DNA of 44,459 nucleotides from Deltaproteobacteria bacterium HGW-Deltaproteobacteria-19 (GTDB lineage Bacteria > Desulfobacterota > Syntrophia > Syntrophales > PHBD01), in the NCBI GenBank assembly GCA_002841865.1, contig PHBD01000026.1:1-44459 (forward strand), read 5' to 3'. The notes beneath the pieces are model-generated. The model was given only the letters and a program-made list of their open reading frames with translations, was not told the origin of the DNA and did not search any database. Positions 41,197-44,459 of this stretch are shown here, piece after piece (positions within the stretch are counted from its first letter, which is position 1; every line of letters starts with the position of its first letter). A program made the translations under genes and the position numbers.

Positions 41197-43278
41197 TCAC
41201 TGGACCATCCCCCAGTCCTTCTCCAGGTACACCTTCACACTGCGGCCGATGAAATCGAAGAGGTCTCCCGGGTGAGCGATGTCCTGGGCCACGTCCCGCG
41301 TCCAGGGGGAGAGGGCGTAGCTGTAGGATGTGCGCGAATCCCGGCCCAGGAAGAGCCATATCGGGATGGACACCGCGATCCCCTTGTCGTGGTAGCCCTG
41401 GTTGAAGCTGTCCTTGAAGATCGACGTGTCCGAAACGCTGTACCAGGCCGAGAGGACCACGCCGCCGAAGCTCTTCGAGACGGTCACCCGGACCCCGTTA
41501 TCCCCCGCCAGGAACCGCCCGGCCTTCATGTCGATGTTTGCGTCCAGCTCCGGGATGCTCAGGCGGGCGTTGAAGAAGCCCGTCGTGTAGTAGTCCTTGT
41601 AGTCGTTCTCCTTGAACCGGAAGGGGCTCTTCGGGTCCCGCTTCTTCACCGCACTCCCGCTCAACCCCACGAGAATGCGCCCCCCGAAGAGGGGCTTCGC
41701 GACCTCTGCGTCGACACCGGTGTACTGGATCTCCAGGATTCCGGCGGAGAGCCGCGTGTAGATCTCGTGATCCGCTTTCCAGGTCTGGCTGACCAGGAGG
41801 CTGCTCAAGATGAATTTCTCCTGAATGTAGTCCACCAGGTCCGAGCGGACGGCGTTGGAGGAAGGCGTGAGGGGGGAGGAGATGTTGTTGGCAGGGAACG
41901 TCTCGCTCGCCGCCAACAGCATCCCTCCCGGCCACGGCGAAACGCTGGCCCAACCGCTCAGCCCGAAGCGGTATTTGAAGAAGCCCGAGGGGTCGTTCAG
42001 GTAGGTCTTGAAATCGGGCTTCAGGCCGTAGTCGAAATACTCCCTGTGCCTGATCACGGCAGGAGTGGGCTCCCTCGCGTCGGCCCGCAGCTCCGAGACG
42101 GACAGGAACTCCCGGAGGCTCAGTGCCTTCGAGGCGTAAAGCTGAATGTCCCCGCGGTTCGTGGAGAAGGTGGTCATCGGAATGCCCAGCCGGGTGAGCG
42201 TCACCCGGACGTCCCTTATCTCCGGCGGTGCCGTCCGGTCCACGATCCGGAGGATCACTCCCAGGGCCTTCATGTCGTAGAAGTAGCGCCGATTGGCCGC
42301 CTGGATCCGGAGATCGCCTCCCTGGGCGAGGACGGCTATGTCGCTGAAGCCGGAGCTGTACAGCGCCTCCGTGATCCGCTCCTCCAGGGGGCTTGCACGC
42401 ATCTGGGTGGTTTCCCGGTAGGCGGCGTCGACGATAGGGATCAGCGGCTGTCCGAGTTCGAAGGTGAGGCTCAGGTTGGCTCCCACCGTGTCGCCTCGCT
42501 GGTAGCTCAGGGCCAGCTCCATCCAGTCCCAGGGCTTCAGGCGGAGGCCGAAGTTGAACTTCGACCGGACGGGCTCGGGGAAATAACCTCGCGCCGGGTC
42601 GTTCTGGAATGTATGGTAAGGCGTGGGGTCGTACTCCACCATCAGGGAGAGCCAGTCCACCGGCGAGAACTGGACCCCGGCGAACCAGTTCGCGTCCTCC
42701 CACCACTGACGTGGGCTGGTGAGGATCTCCGCCTTGAAGGAATCCCCCGTCCCGACGTCCGTGAGTTCCCGCTTCCCAAAGCGCCCGTTGGCGAAACCCA
42801 GGGTGAAGTCGAAGGGGTAGACCTGCTTGCTGACAACAAGGTACTGGGAGCTGTAGAGGCGCGTCCCATGGGGGTCCATGAATCCGACGGCCACCGCGGG
42901 GAAATACTTCATCTCCCGGATGAGCTGGAGCTTGAGGTCCACGGCCTTGTCCTTGAAGTTGCCGTAATCCGAGCCTTGCCCGGCAAACGCCTGGACGCCG
43001 ATGATCTCCGTGACGCGGCCGTCGATCTCGACCCCCGGCAGGGGGCTCACGGCCCCGTAGTAGTAGCGGTAGGGATGAACCTGGGCGGCCCCGAGGCGAT
43101 AGGTCCCTTCCTTGAGGACCCGGGCCGTGGGGACCGCCATCAAACCCGTGCCGCCCCAGTTGGAGGCACCCGTGAAGGGCGCGTCGGCAGAGCGTACCGC
43201 CGTCGGAAAAACAACCAGCGTGGCCAGGAGGAACAGCCACGCTGCCGTGTATCTGTGAGATTTGCCGCTGTCCGTCAT
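41197..43278 (-). CDS. yjbH: YjbH-family outer-membrane exopolysaccharide protein, 693 aa
   Basis: Large outer-membrane protein of the YjbH/GfcD family involved in exopolysaccharide or capsule export and assembly. Signal peptide (about 9-30, ending VRSADA) then the family N-terminal phrase NWGGTGLMAVPTARVL, an extended amphipathic strand series, GFMDPHGTRLYSSQYLV, and a C-terminal barrel half with a conserved IPIWLFLGRDSR motif. Length is normal. GGAGG precedes the ATG at 43278 and overlaps the upstream small gene's stop region; 10 bases separate the two. No yjbE, F or G homologue is seen in the window. Confidence 0.88.
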   Translation of the reverse strand: MTDSGKSHRYTAAWLFLLATLVVFPTAVRSADAPFTGASNWGGTGLMAVPTARVLKEGTYRLGAAQVHPYRYYYGAVSPLPGVEIDGRVTEIIGVQAFAGQGSDYGNFKDKAVDLKLQLIREMKYFPAVAVGFMDPHGTRLYSSQYLVVSKQVYPFDFTLGFANGRFGKRELTDVGTGDSFKAEILTSPRQWWEDANWFAGVQFSPVDWLSLMVEYDPTPYHTFQNDPARGYFPEPVRSKFNFGLRLKPWDWMELALSYQRGDTVGANLSLTFELGQPLIPIVDAAYRETTQMRASPLEERITEALYSSGFSDIAVLAQGGDLRIQAANRRYFYDMKALGVILRIVDRTAPPEIRDVRVTLTRLGIPMTTFSTNRGDIQLYASKALSLREFLSVSELRADAREPTPAVIRHREYFDYGLKPDFKTYLNDPSGFFKYRFGLSGWASVSPWPGGMLLAASETFPANNISSPLTPSSNAVRSDLVDYIQEKFILSSLLVSQTWKADHEIYTRLSAGILEIQYTGVDAEVAKPLFGGRILVGLSGSAVKKRDPKSPFRFKENDYKDYYTTGFFNARLSIPELDANIDMKAGRFLAGDNGVRVTVSKSFGGVVLSAWYSVSDTSIFKDSFNQGYHDKGIAVSIPIWLFLGRDSRTSYSYALSPWTRDVAQDIAHPGDLFDFIGRSVKVYLEKDWGMVQ

Positions 43279-43288
43279 CGCCTCCGGT

Positions 43289-43558
43289 CTAAAGCACCGT
43301 CCTCGCGATGGATGGCGGCCATGTCTTGCAGCCATCCTGCGTGCAGACCTCAGCGCTGGCCTGGCAGTACCACTTGACGGGGTTGAAGGCGGGCTGACCG
43401 TTGGTGAATTCGATCCGCAGGCCCGCGATGCAGTGTGGGTGCACAAAGGAATCGGGTTTGCAGCAGAAGGGGTTTGGTTCCTTGAGTCTCGTCCCGTCGA
43501 GGCCGAATCCGCAGTTGCAGTCGCTGATGACGATGATCTTTTCGGGAATCGCGGGCAT
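43289..43558 (-). CDS. small eight-cysteine protein upstream of yjbH, 89 aa
   Basis: A strong AAGGAG six bases before the ATG at 43558 and tight linkage to yjbH support a real gene. Cysteines fall as C14, C16, C32, C33, C43, C65, C72 and C77 in patterns D-C-N-C-G, F-C-C-K, H-C and C-x4-C, with two histidines (40, 42) nearby. No signal peptide is visible: the N-terminus MPAIPEKIIVIS looks cytoplasmic. It could bind metal (two Zn sites) or be a disulfide-rich peptide. I do not recognise the family. A REP-like hairpin lies upstream, between it and galE. Confidence 0.72.
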   Translation of the reverse strand: MPAIPEKIIVISDCNCGFGLDGTRLKEPNPFCCKPDSFVHPHCIAGLRIEFTNGQPAFNPVKWYCQASAEVCTQDGCKTWPPSIARTVL

Positions 43559-43580
43559 GATCTCCTTACGCTGGCTAAAA

Positions 43581-43620
43581 TGATAAAGGGACAGATCCAC
43601 GCGGGCCGGTCCCCTTATTT
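43581..43620. repeat. REP-like hairpin between galE and the small cysteine-rich gene
   Basis: GATAAAGGGAC on the left and GGTCCCCTTATTT on the right form an imperfect stem. Same AAAGGGAC / GTCCCTT-type core as at 40903-40969. On the minus strand it directly follows the galE stop and could terminate galE. Confidence 0.55.
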
Positions 43621-44459
43621 CTGATTGGTATACTGCTCGAAGCGCCAGGCGTCAGCGCACATCTGGTCGAGGCCGCGGGTGGCCAGCCACTTGAGGTCCC
43701 GGGCGGCCCGGGAGGGGTCTGCCCAGCAGGCGGCGATGTCACCCGGGCGGCGGGGGGCGCTCTTGTACGGAATGGTTGTGTTGGCAACTTTTTCGTAGGC
43801 CCGGAGTATTTCCAGGACGGTGTAACCCTGGCCGGTCCCAAGATTGTAGACGGCCAGCGGGCGCCTGTCGATCTGCACCAGGGCCTTGAGGTGGCCCAGC
43901 GCCAGATCGGTCACGTGGATGTAGTCGCGGACGCCCGTGCCGTCGGGGGTGTCGTAGTCACTGCCGAAGACGTTCAGGTGAGGGAGCCGTCCGGCAGCAA
44001 CCCGGCCGACGCTGGGCATCAGGTTGCTGGGGATTCCCGAGGGGTTTTCACCGATGAGCCCGCTGGAGTGGGCGCCAACAGGGTTGAAGTAGCGGAGGAG
44101 GATGATCCGCCATGCGGGATCAGAAGCGTGGAGGTCCCGGAGGATCTCCTCGATCATGAGCTTCGTGCGCCCGTAGGGGTTCGTGGGCCGAACAGGGAAA
44201 TCTTCCTTGATAGGAACCGTGTCAGGGGCCCCATAGACGGCTGCGGAGGAACTGAAGACCATGCTCTTCACGCCTGCCCAGACCATAACCTCGAGCAGGG
44301 CCAGTGTCCCGCCCACGTTGTTGTCGTAGTAGAGAAGGGGCTTCTCGACGGACTCCCCCACGGCTTTCAAGCCTGCAAAGTGTATGACGGCATCGATCCG
44401 GTGCTTCCTGAACAGTGTTTCGATGATGGCCTTGTCTCGGCAGTCCGCCTCGACGAATG
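43615..44459 (-). CDS. galE: UDP-glucose 4-epimerase (N-terminus outside window)
   Basis: NAD-dependent interconversion of UDP-glucose and UDP-galactose (or the N-acetyl forms). The visible 281 residues start inside the Rossmann fold (FVEADCRD ... AVIHFAGLKAVGES) and include SSSAAVYG, the catalytic YGRTK (Tyr and Lys, in NPYGRTK), RYFNPVGAH, and the substrate domain with GTGVRDYIHV and YNLGTG. The first 55-60 residues, including the GxxGxxG turn, lie beyond 44459. Placed before the eight-cysteine gene and yjbH, it fits sugar-nucleotide supply for a surface polysaccharide. Confidence 0.95.
   Translation of the reverse strand, partial: FVEADCRDKAIIETLFRKHRIDAVIHFAGLKAVGESVEKPLLYYDNNVGGTLALLEVMVWAGVKSMVFSSSAAVYGAPDTVPIKEDFPVRPTNPYGRTKLMIEEILRDLHASDPAWRIILLRYFNPVGAHSSGLIGENPSGIPSNLMPSVGRVAAGRLPHLNVFGSDYDTPDGTGVRDYIHVTDLALGHLKALVQIDRRPLAVYNLGTGQGYTVLEILRAYEKVANTTIPYKSAPRRPGDIAACWADPSRAARDLKWLATRGLDQMCADAWRFEQYTNQK

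Noticed and set aside
41161-43377. 738-codon plus-strand frame opposite yjbH
   Set aside because: Low-complexity Val/Glu/Arg/Gly-rich shadow of a clear YjbH gene with signal peptide and ribosome site.
1-44459. tRNA, rRNA or phage integration sites
   Set aside because: No cloverleaf, rRNA-like stretch, integrase or flanking direct repeats were seen by eye; a covariance-model scan would be needed to exclude small RNAs.

Overview
The window reads as chromosome of a GC-rich diderm (Gram-negative) bacterium. It has type II secretion genes, a YjbH-type outer-membrane protein, another outer-membrane barrel, Tat and lipoprotein signals, an Fe-S/flavin enoate-reductase-type enzyme next to an acyl-CoA dehydrogenase, and a PaaK-like CoA ligase. 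This mix fits an anaerobic, acid- and aromatic-degrading member of the former Deltaproteobacteria (Syntrophales-like). That placement is inference; no rRNA or other marker is present. Most of the window is visibly GC-rich and tightly packed. The stretch at about 1.2-1.5 kb, the four-gene array at 2.5-4.7 kb and a small gene at 8.65 kb are clearly AT-richer.

Layout. 1-1147 (-): truncated DHA2-family MFS exporter. 1.5-4.7 kb (+): a secreted protein followed by four tandem paralogues of a small, secreted, cysteine-rich family whose leaders and 3' flanks are also duplicated. 4.8-10.4 kb (+): metabolic and repair genes (trans-sulfuration enzyme, two GNATs, Ogt, LysE exporter, AlkD-like glycosylase, YdhR-like protein, SAM methyltransferase). 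10.4-12.1 kb: a histidine-kinase-like ATPase/GNAT fusion divergent from a C45/phospholipase-B-like Ntn hydrolase. 13.6-16.9 kb (+): uvrB and an AAA/DUF4143 ATPase that looks leaderless. 16.9-21.1 kb (-): PaaK-like ligase, then a metallophosphoesterase fused to a nucleotidyltransferase-like domain and overlapping a diguanylate-cyclase-like gene. 21.2-23.9 kb (+): gspE and an ankyrin/CsgG-like lipoprotein.

23.9-28.6 kb (-): enoate-reductase-type flavoenzyme, 3-hydroxyacyl-CoA dehydrogenase, cyclophilin, GNAT and a small SpoT-like HD hydrolase. 29.0-33.1 kb (+): Tat-exported flavoprotein with a good terminator, an outer-membrane protein and a divergent YchF-like GTPase. 33.1-33.8 kb: gene-free, repeat-bearing DNA. 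33.8-38.6 kb (-): an overlapping type II secretion operon gspI-J-K-L-M-C. 38.8-40.9 kb (-): lytic transglycosylase, FKBP isomerase, lipoprotein-like protein. 41.2-44.46 kb (-): yjbH, a tiny eight-cysteine protein and the 3' part of galE, separated from their neighbours by palindromic elements.

Functional threads: (1) envelope and secretion (gspE plus the gsp operon, lytic transglycosylase, FKBP, YjbH, GalE, and many signal-peptide proteins, of which the four-paralogue array could be exported substrates); (2) nucleotide and second-messenger handling (SpoT-like HD protein, GGDEF-like protein, metallophosphoesterase/nucleotidyltransferase-like fusion); (3) alkylation repair (ogt, alkD) and uvrB; (4) acyl-CoA metabolism. 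The most novel-looking items are the tandem cysteine-rich array, the metallophosphoesterase fusion coupled to a GADEF protein, the tiny cysteine-rich partner of YjbH, and the ATPase/GNAT fusion. No tRNA, rRNA, CRISPR array or intact insertion sequence was seen.
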